A stretch of 10,628 nucleotides of DNA from an uncultured Eubacteriales bacterium (GTDB lineage: Bacteria > Bacillota > Clostridia > Peptostreptococcales > Anaerovoracaceae), in assembly GCA_902797405.1 (NCBI GenBank), contig CADBSP010000067.1:1-10628 (forward strand). Direction: 5' to 3'. Below, in pieces: positions 1 through 6,254 of the stretch. The notes under the pieces are model-generated. The model made no database searches. It saw nothing but the letters and a program-made list of their open reading frames with translations, and was not told where the DNA came from. Numbering within the stretch: position 1 is the stretch's first letter; each line of letters starts with the position of its first letter. The position numbers and the translations under genes were made by a program.

Positions 1-19
1 CGAAATTTGCAATAATACC

Positions 20-92
20 AAAAAAATAAAAAGCACCTTCGTGGAGTCATCAACGGGGGTCCCCAGCCCACTGGATGACTCCAAACGCAGGT
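20..92 (-). terminator. Probable intrinsic terminator downstream of the ion-channel gene
   Basis: Read on the minus strand, a perfect 10-bp stem (TGGAGTCATC at 83-74 with GATGACTCCA at 51-42) encloses a 22-nt GC-rich loop. It can be extended outward through a short irregular helix (ACCT at 92-89 with AGGT at 38-35, plus a CG/CG pair). Two bases after the closed stem comes a T-rich run, T5-A-T7 (complement of 32-20). This fits a rho-independent terminator for transcripts from deoD and the channel gene. The loop and the bulges in the outer helix are larger than usual, so an RNA of another kind is possible. Confidence 0.6.
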
Positions 93-127
93 TTATTCAT
101 TTTTTTGATTATTGATTAAATTTCTGC

Positions 128-201
128 GGGATGTTGCCACCCTATGCTCTATCTCTCACGGTGAGGATAACAATTCTAATAGGGACGTTTCCACCCCTAT
201 G
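128..201 (-). repeat. Two related hairpins with GNRA loops (3' of the channel gene)
   Basis: On the plus strand GGGATGTTGCCACCCTATG (128-146) recurs as GGGACGTTTCCACCCCTATG (182-201), 54 bases apart with a few differences. Read on the minus (transcript) strand each copy folds: ATAGGGGTG-GAAA-CGTCCCTAT (200-179) is a 9-bp stem with G-U pairs and a GAAA tetraloop, and GGGTG-GCAA-CATCCC (142-128) is a shorter stem with a GCAA loop. Sequence differs between copies while the stem and GNRA loop are kept, which suggests RNA structure. They lie between the channel stop codon (272) and the probable terminator (20-92). I do not recognise the element. The stretch 202-271 shows nothing clear. Confidence 0.5.
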
Positions 202-271
202 GTCCATATATATATGAGTATAATAAGTATAGAGGGTCGATTCCATGTCGAGCATTCTGCCAATCGTGGGT

Positions 272-1237
272 TTATTCGAAGAGGAGGCGGTCTGTGTGGT
301 AGACGACTAGTTCGTCGCCCTGCTCCACTCTATATTTTTCGTTTGGCACAATTGTCACGTCGCCCCTCTTTGCTACAACCAGAACCGCATTCTCGCCCTC
401 CAGAAGATCCGCGGCACTTCGTCCAATCCAGGCGCTATCGAGACCTATTATAATCGTATGGAGATGAATATCGTCGATTGTAGCTTTGCTTTGTTGGGCT
501 TGGGTATACTGCTCCACGAAGCCTGCGGAGATGATACCGGTGGGGATGGCAACAGCGCCAACTCCAAGGAAGGCAATTACTATGGCCATTGCTCGACCCA
601 GTGTTGTCACCGGACTGATGTCACCGTAGCCTATGGTTAGGAGAGTCGACATGCTCCACCAGATGCCGGAAAAGGCATTTTTAAAGTATTCGGGCTGAGC
701 ATCATGCTCCACATTATACATGCAAAGCGATGATGCCAGCATCAAAACCATTACGATAAAAAGCGACGATAGAATCTGATTTCGCTTCTCAATCAATACG
801 CTGGCAATGACGTTGAATGAATCCATATAACTGTTAACTCTGAACAGTCTTAGGATTCTCGCTACTCTTAAGATTCTAAATACAGCAAAACCGCTCAGGA
901 AGAAGGCCGGAATGATGGTTAGTATCTCCACCAATCCCTCGAAAGAGAAAATGAATTTGATAATCGCCTTCCCCCTGGAAACATCTGGGTAGAGATATTC
1001 CGCGGTATAGATTCTTAGAACGTATTCAACGATAAAGACGGCAACCGTGGCAATCTCCACAGCATAAATAACAGTGCTGTATTGTTGCATATGTTCAAAG
1101 GTTTCCAGGAACAATGCAAGAACATTCAGCAATATCACGATAACCATGAAATAATCAAAACCTCTACTCTGGGCATCCGAAAGATTCCCGATTTCGATTA
1201 TCTCAAATAACCTTTTTTTACCCGTGGTTTTATTCAT
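272..1237 (-). CDS. Voltage-gated-type potassium channel, six transmembrane segments with C-terminal cytoplasmic domain
   Basis: This 321-residue membrane protein is a tetrameric-type K+ channel subunit. Hydrophobic segments lie at about 29-45 (S1), 57-77 (S2), 92-115 (S3 region), 157-175 (S5) and 214-240 (S6). The S4-like segment RILRVARILRLFRV (121-134) has an arginine every third residue, the mark of a voltage sensor. The pore helix leads to the selectivity filter TIGYGD (201-206). After S6 comes a soluble tail (about 250-321) whose end (VPNEKYRVEQGDELVVYHT) resembles TrkA-C ligand-binding domains; that assignment is tentative. It starts 23 nt after the deoD stop with no clear Shine-Dalgarno sequence, so translation may be weak or coupled to deoD. 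The physiological role (potassium or membrane-potential control) is inferred from the family. Confidence 0.9.
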   Translation of the reverse strand: MNKTTGKKRLFEIIEIGNLSDAQSRGFDYFMVIVILLNVLALFLETFEHMQQYSTVIYAVEIATVAVFIVEYVLRIYTAEYLYPDVSRGKAIIKFIFSFEGLVEILTIIPAFFLSGFAVFRILRVARILRLFRVNSYMDSFNVIASVLIEKRNQILSSLFIVMVLMLASSLCMYNVEHDAQPEYFKNAFSGIWWSMSTLLTIGYGDISPVTTLGRAMAIVIAFLGVGAVAIPTGIISAGFVEQYTQAQQSKATIDDIHLHTIIIGLDSAWIGRSAADLLEGENAVLVVAKRGDVTIVPNEKYRVEQGDELVVYHTDRLLFE

Positions 1238-1260
1238 CGGTAATTTCGTTTATTTCGTGT

Positions 1261-1974
1261 TTATTCCGTTGCTGCTTCAAGAGCAATTTCAATCATATTC
1301 GTCATTGAATTTTGACGTTCCTCTGCTGTGAGGATTCCAGGCTTTACAAAGGAGTCGGAAATGGTGAGAAGGCAAGCCGCATTCTTTCCTGTTACCTTGG
1401 CATTGTGGAAAAGTGCAAAGCTCTCCATCTCGACTACGCTACAACCCTCTTTGTCAACTACAGTAGAAAGGTAATCAAAATTAGGTGCATGATAGAAAAC
1501 ATCGGATGAGTGAACCTTTACTGTTTCCATTTTCTTGCCGTGTTTTTCTGCTGCTGCCTGAAGCTTTGCGTTTAATTCTTCGCTTGGATAAAGAGTGGTG
1601 TCTTCGCACCCGTTCTGCGTCTTGGCAAAGCTGGACTCACTCCATGCGCAGCACGCCATAACAACATCATTAAGATTTAGGTCTTCTACATAAGAACCGG
1701 CGGATCCAACACGAATGATGTTATCAACATCAAACTCAGTGAAAAGTTCATAGGAATAGATGCCGATGGATGGCATGCCCATGCCGCTTCCCATGACGCT
1801 CACTTTCTTTCCGTTATAGGTTCCCGTGTATCCGAGCATTCCTCTTACTTCGTTTATCAGTACCGGCCCCTCTAGGAATGTTTCTGCAATCATCTTTGCG
1901 CGGAGAGGATCTCCCGGCATGATTACTGTTTTGGCTATTTGACCTTTCTCTGCTTGAATATGCGGTGTGGACAT
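1261..1974 (-). CDS. deoD: Purine nucleoside phosphorylase, DeoD type
   Basis: The 237-residue product matches the hexameric (low-molecular-mass) purine nucleoside phosphorylases, which split purine (deoxy)ribonucleosides with phosphate into base and (deoxy)ribose-1-phosphate in cytoplasmic salvage. Expected family positions are present: His5 near the N terminus, the phosphate loop MPGDPLRAK (19-27, with Gly21 and Arg25), Arg44, Arg88 in RVGSAG with Ser91, the nucleoside-binding VEMES (181-185) and the catalytic Asp207 in TISDS. Length is normal for the family. The start is fixed by GGAGG (1986-1982) seven bases before the ATG. A 128-bp AT-rich gap separates it from the upstream Sel1-repeat gene, with no terminator seen between, and the channel gene follows after 23 nt, so co-transcription with one or both is likely. 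Confidence 0.95.
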   Translation of the reverse strand: MSTPHIQAEKGQIAKTVIMPGDPLRAKMIAETFLEGPVLINEVRGMLGYTGTYNGKKVSVMGSGMGMPSIGIYSYELFTEFDVDNIIRVGSAGSYVEDLNLNDVVMACCAWSESSFAKTQNGCEDTTLYPSEELNAKLQAAAEKHGKKMETVKVHSSDVFYHAPNFDYLSTVVDKEGCSVVEMESFALFHNAKVTGKNAACLLTISDSFVKPGILTAEERQNSMTNMIEIALEAATE

Positions 1975-2053
1975 TTCTTTACCTCCAATGCTTTCTTTTT
2001 TGCTTTCTAAACTTAATTGCTTTCTTCTCTTCCTAATTAAACGGTAGCTTTTC

Positions 2054-2079
2054 TCTTTTACTTTATTCTTTTACTTTAT
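2054..2079. repeat. Perfect tandem duplication of a 13-bp AT-rich unit
   Basis: TCTTTTACTTTAT occurs twice head to tail (2054-2066 and 2067-2079) in the 128-bp spacer between the Sel1-repeat gene and deoD. The spacer is AT-rich and presumably holds any deoD promoter, but no convincing -35/-10 pair stands out: a TTGAGA box on the minus strand has only poor -10 candidates at the right spacing. No terminator is visible in this spacer. Confidence 0.6.
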
Positions 2080-2102
2080 TAAATCTCAATAACTAATCCT
2101 TC

Positions 2103-3671
2103 TTATTCTTCTGCTATTCTATAAGCCCATTCTTCACAGATGAATTCTGCAACGGGTTCATACCCGGACATAAATCTGTAACTGTAGTCTTCGAATACAC
2201 TCTCTACATCAGAGATTAGATACTCTTTGCCGTACTCTGGTTCTATAGTTACCTCTGCATTCTCCATGTATATGGTTACTATCTTCAGAAGTTTGCAGTA
2301 ATCATGTTCCGGCAATGTCACTAAGAATGATCCGAGTTTTCTGGTTAGCTCTTCCTTAGCAACCTTTCTGATGGCGAGTCTATACTCTCCGTCTTTAAGT
2401 TTATCGAAAGTGATTCCTAAAATCTTTGCATCGTCCAGAAAACTGTCCAGGATAGTCGGTTCATGGTGAACGACCGATGCTTCCTTATTGAATTCCAATT
2501 CTTTCTTTAGCCTATCCAGTCCCTCCTGAACCCTTTCCTGAATGAGTTCATCTCCATAGTAAGAGATCTTATTCATGCGTTTTTCTATGGCGAGTTTTGC
2601 TTCCAGATAATAACCGTAAACATCATATGGCGTCATATAGGCATCGATGTCATCATTAGCATTAACCTCATCTGCAAAGCTGGCCATGCGGAGTGCCAGG
2701 TCCGCCATTTTGTTGGTATATATATCGGCCTCGAATGCTTTTCTGGCATCGGCATATCTATTTCGAATCAGGTTAAAAGCCACGTCGGTGCTTTGCTTGA
2801 TTCCGATTCCGTTTCTTATAAGATCGGAGAGTTTATACGCGGATTCTTCTATTCCGGCAGCGCATCCATAGGAAAATGCCCGGAGTGCTTTTTCTTCTTC
2901 CGGAACCCCGTTCGTACATCTACCATAGTAATAAATGAAGCCCAAATAATTTGCGCAGTAAGGATCACCGGTTTCCTCAAACAGAGCTTCATATAATTCC
3001 CTGGCTTTGTTCCAATCGCAAGGGAAAGCCTTGGAGCCGCCATAGTAATTCGCGGCAAGTGTTCTTTTGGCATCTATGTTTTCCTTGTCGGCCATTTCCT
3101 GAATGTAGCGCTTGAAGAGTTCTATTTCATCATCAGAACAAGATATGTTGGTTTCGAAATAATTCTCCATCTCGCGAATGAATTCAAGTTTAATATTGTC
3201 CGGATACTCCCATTCGGGAATAGGCTTGTTTTTGTTTTCATCAAAGTAGTTCTTTAGCTCCTTCAGGTATGGAGTGTTAACCACTTCGTAGGCGGGGCGC
3301 TGAACTTCCGCATACAATTCCTTCGGATAAAACTTAGGAAGCACTTTTGATATCTGTGCAAAAATATCCTCTTCATTGCGAGGAAGACCAAAGATCTTTT
3401 GCCCCTTCACCAAGGCACCTGCTGCCTCGGCAACGCCAAGGGCTTTGAACATGGTTCTCCTGCTTATGGGTTCCTGCCAGTTTCTAAAGAATTGGTCGTA
3501 CGGTTCCTTGGTCGCCTCAATCTTTTCAATAACAGCCATGAGGTCGTCCAGCGTGACCAAATAAACAACCTCATCACATTCACTGTCAGTGAATTCATCT
3601 ATAACTTTTTTTGTCTGCTCATCTAGTTCCAATTCGTATCTAACAAATTTGCGAAGTAATTCTTTATCCAT
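2103..3671 (-). CDS. Sel1-repeat (TPR-like) protein of unknown function
   Basis: This encodes a 522-residue soluble acidic protein without signal peptide or membrane segments. Residues about 200-307 have the look of Sel1-like helical repeats: alternating helices with small residues at fixed places (DAKRTLAANYYGG, YCANYLGFIYYYGR, ESAYKLSDLIRNGIG) and DWNKARELYEAL / EEKALRAFSYGCAAG second helices. Such repeats usually act as protein-protein scaffolds. The N-terminal 190 residues and the C-terminal 150 I do not recognise. The ATG at 3671 is preferred because AGAGGAG (3683-3677) lies five bases before it; an in-frame ATG at 3710 is about where transcription should start from the promoter at 3715-3723, so could not be used from it. 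The gene is isolated from the pyr operon by a terminator. The function is unknown. Confidence 0.8.
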   Translation of the reverse strand: MDKELLRKFVRYELELDEQTKKVIDEFTDSECDEVVYLVTLDDLMAVIEKIEATKEPYDQFFRNWQEPISRRTMFKALGVAEAAGALVKGQKIFGLPRNEEDIFAQISKVLPKFYPKELYAEVQRPAYEVVNTPYLKELKNYFDENKNKPIPEWEYPDNIKLEFIREMENYFETNISCSDDEIELFKRYIQEMADKENIDAKRTLAANYYGGSKAFPCDWNKARELYEALFEETGDPYCANYLGFIYYYGRCTNGVPEEEKALRAFSYGCAAGIEESAYKLSDLIRNGIGIKQSTDVAFNLIRNRYADARKAFEADIYTNKMADLALRMASFADEVNANDDIDAYMTPYDVYGYYLEAKLAIEKRMNKISYYGDELIQERVQEGLDRLKKELEFNKEASVVHHEPTILDSFLDDAKILGITFDKLKDGEYRLAIRKVAKEELTRKLGSFLVTLPEHDYCKLLKIVTIYMENAEVTIEPEYGKEYLISDVESVFEDYSYRFMSGYEPVAEFICEEWAYRIAEE

Positions 3672-3714
3672 AAAGACTCCTCTTTTCCCTCTTTGACAAA
3701 CACACATCATTTTT

Positions 3715-3723
3715 ATTGTATCA
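3715..3723 (-). promoter_or_regulatory. Extended -10 promoter for the Sel1-repeat gene
   Basis: On the minus strand TGATACAAT (3723-3715) is an extended -10 element (TGn plus TACAAT, one change from TATAAT). The best -35 at 17 bp is TTATAA, a poor match, which is common when the TGn extension is present. The start of transcription would fall near 3708, giving a leader of about 37 nt that includes the AGAGGAG ribosome binding site. It lies in the 3672-3909 gap, downstream of the operon terminator, so the gene has its own promoter. Confidence 0.55.
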
Positions 3724-3849
3724 CATTTGATAAGTATTTATAACCTTTTTAATAATTCTCTAATAAATGAGTGTTAATATTTAATCATAGAAGCGTGATA
3801 TGTTTACATATGGAAGCATTCAAGTTACTGCTTTCAATAGCTCCCTCAG

Positions 3850-3895
3850 AAAAAGGGCACCTCGTGAGCGTCTTAATACGCCGGGTGCCCTTTTT
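3850..3895 (-). terminator. Bidirectional stem-loop terminator at the end of the pyr operon
   Basis: AAAAAGGGCACC (3850-3861) pairs perfectly with GGTGCCCTTTTT (3884-3895), a 12-bp stem; inside it GCGT (3868-3871) pairs with ACGC (3878-3881) around a 6-nt loop. The arms give a T-run on either strand. On the minus strand it follows the pyrI stop codon by 14 nt, so it terminates the pyr transcript before the Sel1-repeat gene. No plus-strand gene is visible that would need it. Confidence 0.9.
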
Positions 3896-3909
3896 GTTAT
3901 TATATGGTT

Positions 3910-4329
3910 TTATTCGCTATATTCAGCGTCGCAGTAAATGCAGCGGTAAACTTTTCTTTCTTTGTTGGCCAGCTTGAATTTATGTGGAATCTCCTGCTCG
4001 ACAGAAGAAATGCAGCGAGGGTTCTTGCACTTGATTACGTTGGTTAAGGTTTCGGGGAGGTCCAAGTGAACCTTTTCCTGCAGTTGTCCGTCCTTAACGA
4101 TGTTAACTGTGATGTTCGGGTCTATATATCCCAGCATCTTGTAATCCAGGTCAACCTCTCCGTCAACTTTGATAATATCCTTTAGTCCATACTTTCCGCT
4201 CTCTGCGTTTTGAATAATAGCCACACAGCATTTCATTTTATCGAGCTTCATGAGCTCGTAAATCTTCATGCTCTTTCCAGCCTGAATATGGTCCAAAACT
4301 ACGCCGGTACTTACACCATCTATATTCAT
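3910..4329 (-). CDS. pyrI: Aspartate carbamoyltransferase regulatory subunit
   Basis: This 139-residue chain is the zinc-containing regulatory subunit that binds nucleotide effectors (CTP, ATP, UTP in the well-studied enzymes) and joins PyrB trimers into the allosteric holoenzyme. The N-terminal allosteric domain (about 1-95) includes GVVLDHIQAGKSMKIYELM. The C-terminal zinc domain has four cysteines in the expected pairs, C101 and C106 (KCKNPRC) and C130 and C133 (YRCIYC). Length is slightly under the enterobacterial protein (about 153). It is the last gene of the operon, 133 nt after pyrB, with its own strong AGGAGG six bases before the ATG. Its presence implies feedback control of the first committed step by end products; which nucleotides act here cannot be read from the sequence. 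Confidence 0.95.
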   Translation of the reverse strand: MNIDGVSTGVVLDHIQAGKSMKIYELMKLDKMKCCVAIIQNAESGKYGLKDIIKVDGEVDLDYKMLGYIDPNITVNIVKDGQLQEKVHLDLPETLTNVIKCKNPRCISSVEQEIPHKFKLANKERKVYRCIYCDAEYSE

Positions 4330-4350
4330 ATATTTCCTCCTGATTATTAA

Positions 4351-4406
4351 TATGTTGCGTTATTGCTAATCTTTGTTATATGTTGCTAGGCCTTGCTGTA
4401 TGCTGC
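4351..4406. repeat. Degenerate TATGTTGC repeats in the pyrB-pyrI spacer
   Basis: The octamer TATGTTGC occurs at 4351-4358 and 4379-4386, with a one-base variant TATGCTGC at 4399-4406; other TTGCT fragments lie between. On the transcript strand this gives an A-rich stretch with repeated GCAACATA. It fills much of the 133-nt pyrB-pyrI spacer ahead of the pyrI ribosome binding site. No stable hairpin or promoter is evident. Confidence 0.4.
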
Positions 4407-4462
4407 CACTTGTTATTTTTGATTGGCTCTTTAGCACTTCAACGATTGTCGTCCCCTTTATC

Positions 4463-5383
4463 CTATTTCATGCCTAACAAATACAGAATTAATGCCATTC
4501 TGATATATTTTCCGCAAAGAGCCTGGAAGAAGTAAGTAGCTCTGGGATCATCATCGACTTCCACGGAAATCTCATTTACTCTGGGAAGCGGATGCATGAC
4601 GATTAAATCTTCCTTTGCCGGTTCCAGAAGATCAGGCGTCAAAATGAAGCTGTCCTTTAATCTGATATAGTCTTCCTCGTTGAAGAAACGTTCTCTTTGT
4701 ACTCTGGTCATGTAGAGAATATCGAGTTCGGGCATCGCGTCTTCCAGCTTTTGATATTCCTTCCATTCTGCTCCGGCTTCATTCATGCTTTCCTTTACAT
4801 AGTCAGGAACCTTGAGTTCTTCCGGTGAAATGAGAGCGAACTTGATTCCCTCGTAACGGAGGAGCGCTTCTATCAGAGAATGAACTGTACGACCAAATTT
4901 CAAGTCTCCGCATAAACCAACAGTGAAGTTGTCCAGGCGACCTTTCTTTTGATGGATGGTGAGAAGGTCTGTCAGGGTCTGTGTTGGGTGGAAGTGACCT
5001 CCATCTCCGGCGTTTATCAAAGGCACGGTGGTCTTTGTTGCAGCGATTACAGGTGCACCTTCCTTAGGATGTCTCATTGCAATAATATCTGCATAGCATC
5101 CTGCCATGATTACAGTGTCGCTTACGCTCTCGCCCTTTTTGGTGGAGCTTGTTCCGGCATCGTCGAATCCCAGAACGTTTCCGCCCAGTTCCATCATTGC
5201 AGCCACGAAGCTTAATCTGGTTCTGGTGCTGGGCTCAAAGAATAGTGTCGCCAGCTTTTTATGCGCGCACATGTCCTGGTACTTGACCGGATCCTTCATT
5301 ATATCTTCTGCGACTTCTATGAGATGATCAATCTCTTCTGTAGTGAAATCAGTGATGTTTATTAGGTTTCGAATTTCGCTCAT
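4463..5383 (-). CDS. pyrB: Aspartate carbamoyltransferase catalytic subunit
   Basis: PyrB condenses carbamoyl phosphate with L-aspartate to give N-carbamoyl-L-aspartate, the committed step of pyrimidine synthesis. The 306-residue protein has the full set of active-site motifs: FFEPSTRTR (48-56) for carbamoyl phosphate, Lys83 in the TSSTKKGES loop (the mobile-loop lysine), MRHP (103-106), HPTQTLTDL (132-140), YMTRVQRERF (224-233) for aspartate and MHPLPR (263-268). The length is that of the catalytic chain that trimerises and pairs with PyrI, encoded next. The ATG directly abuts the pyrE stop (TGAATG), and its ribosome binding site GGAGG lies inside the end of pyrE, so translation of the two should be coupled. 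Confidence 0.97.
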   Translation of the reverse strand: MSEIRNLINITDFTTEEIDHLIEVAEDIMKDPVKYQDMCAHKKLATLFFEPSTRTRLSFVAAMMELGGNVLGFDDAGTSSTKKGESVSDTVIMAGCYADIIAMRHPKEGAPVIAATKTTVPLINAGDGGHFHPTQTLTDLLTIHQKKGRLDNFTVGLCGDLKFGRTVHSLIEALLRYEGIKFALISPEELKVPDYVKESMNEAGAEWKEYQKLEDAMPELDILYMTRVQRERFFNEEDYIRLKDSFILTPDLLEPAKEDLIVMHPLPRVNEISVEVDDDPRATYFFQALCGKYIRMALILYLLGMK

Positions 5384-6025
5384 TCAATTGTCCTCCTTCA
5401 TCCAACTCTCATCCGATGGAGCATTTCTAAAACTAATAACTTTTATTTTATCTTTAGGCGTTATATAGCCAGTTTCAACGGCCACATCCACCAAGGTGTC
5501 TAAATCGCATAAACTGTGGTTGACGGTTTTGTATTCTTCGAGTTTCTTTAATCCTTTTTCCATTCCATATGTGAAGATGCTGGCGATTCCCAGAACGTCT
5601 GCGCCTGCATTTCTCAGGACCTCAACGGTATCGCAGCTGGAGCCGGCGGTCGAAATCAGATCTTCTATGACGACCACCTTTTGTCCAGGTAGGATTTTGC
5701 CCTCTATCTGATTGGTTCTGCCGTGGTCTTTGGCGCTTCCTCTGACGTAGCCCATTGGGATATTCATCAAGTGTCCAACGATTGCGGCATGGGCGATTCC
5801 CGCGGTGCTGGTTCCCATGACGACTTCACATTCTGGGTAGTATTCTTTTATCAGGTCCACCAGACCTTCTTCGATTATGTCTCTCACTTCGGGGGCAGTT
5901 AGTGTTAAGCGGTTGTCGCAATAGATTGGACTCTTTATGCCGCTCGCCCAGGTAAAGGGATCCTCAGGTCTCAGGAAGACCGCATTGATAGAGAGAAGTC
6001 CCTCCGCTATTTTTTTCTTATCCAT
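5384..6025 (-). CDS. pyrE: Orotate phosphoribosyltransferase
   Basis: PyrE joins orotate to PRPP to give OMP and pyrophosphate. The 213-residue protein is of normal length. It shows the 13-residue PRPP-binding motif VVVIEDLISTAGS (117-129), the acidic pair Glu121-Asp122, and the flexible catalytic loop KDHGRTNQIEG (99-109) with the conserved Lys and His. The N-terminal hood FTWASGIKSPIYCDNR (24-39) is also typical. The ATG at 6025 has only a modest AAAGG upstream and follows the 17-bp repeat array; an out-of-frame Lys-rich reading frame through that array ends three bases before the ATG. pyrB abuts its stop codon with no gap, so the two products are probably made in step. Confidence 0.97.
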   Translation of the reverse strand: MDKKKIAEGLLSINAVFLRPEDPFTWASGIKSPIYCDNRLTLTAPEVRDIIEEGLVDLIKEYYPECEVVMGTSTAGIAHAAIVGHLMNIPMGYVRGSAKDHGRTNQIEGKILPGQKVVVIEDLISTAGSSCDTVEVLRNAGADVLGIASIFTYGMEKGLKKLEEYKTVNHSLCDLDTLVDVAVETGYITPKDKIKVISFRNAPSDESWMKEDN

Positions 6026-6049
6026 TGATTAAACCTTTCTATATTTACA

Positions 6050-6226
6050 CGCTTTTGCTTTCTGCGCGCTTTTGTTTTCTGCAGGCTTTTGCTTTCTGCG
6101 GACTTTTGTTTTCTGCGCGCTTTTGTTTTCTGCGCGCTTTTGCTTTCTGCAGGCTTTTGCCTTTTGCTGGCTTTTGTTTCCTGCGGACTTTTGTTTTCTG
6201 CATGCTTTTGCTTTCTGCGCGCTTTT
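6050..6226. repeat. 17-bp tandem repeat array (10 copies plus a part) in the pyrF-pyrE spacer
   Basis: The consensus CGCTTTTGCTTTCTGCG runs head to tail from 6050 with exact 17-bp spacing: units begin at 6050, 6067, 6084, 6101, 6118, 6135, 6152, 6169, 6186 and 6203, and a partial copy at 6220-6226. Units vary mainly in the first two bases, at position 9 (C or T) and in the last base (G or A). The run of first-two-base types (CG, CG, GG, GA, then CG, CG, GG, GG, GA) hints at an earlier duplication of a block of about 68 bp. The transcript strand is purine-rich, repeating CAGAAARCAAAAG. Seventeen is not a multiple of three and the unit lacks stop codons, so several frames are open throughout. 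It fills most of the 229-bp pyrF-pyrE spacer. This is a minisatellite, likely to vary in copy number between strains. Confidence 0.9.
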
Positions 6227-6254
6227 ATCGGGTTCTGCTATTTGTACGCAGGTT

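Noticed and set aside
128..201. CRISPR remnant (two repeats about 19-20 bp, 35 nt apart)
   Set aside because: Only two copies with several differences and an indel, no cas genes, and the differences keep a hairpin, which suits an RNA element better.
128..271. T-box riboswitch, because of AGGGTGGNAAC and CGTCCCT-like sequences on the minus strand
   Set aside because: The motif lacks the ACCGCG part of the T-box, and only about 70 nt separates it from the upstream coding region, too little for a Stem I with specifier loop. Two such motifs in tandem also do not fit.
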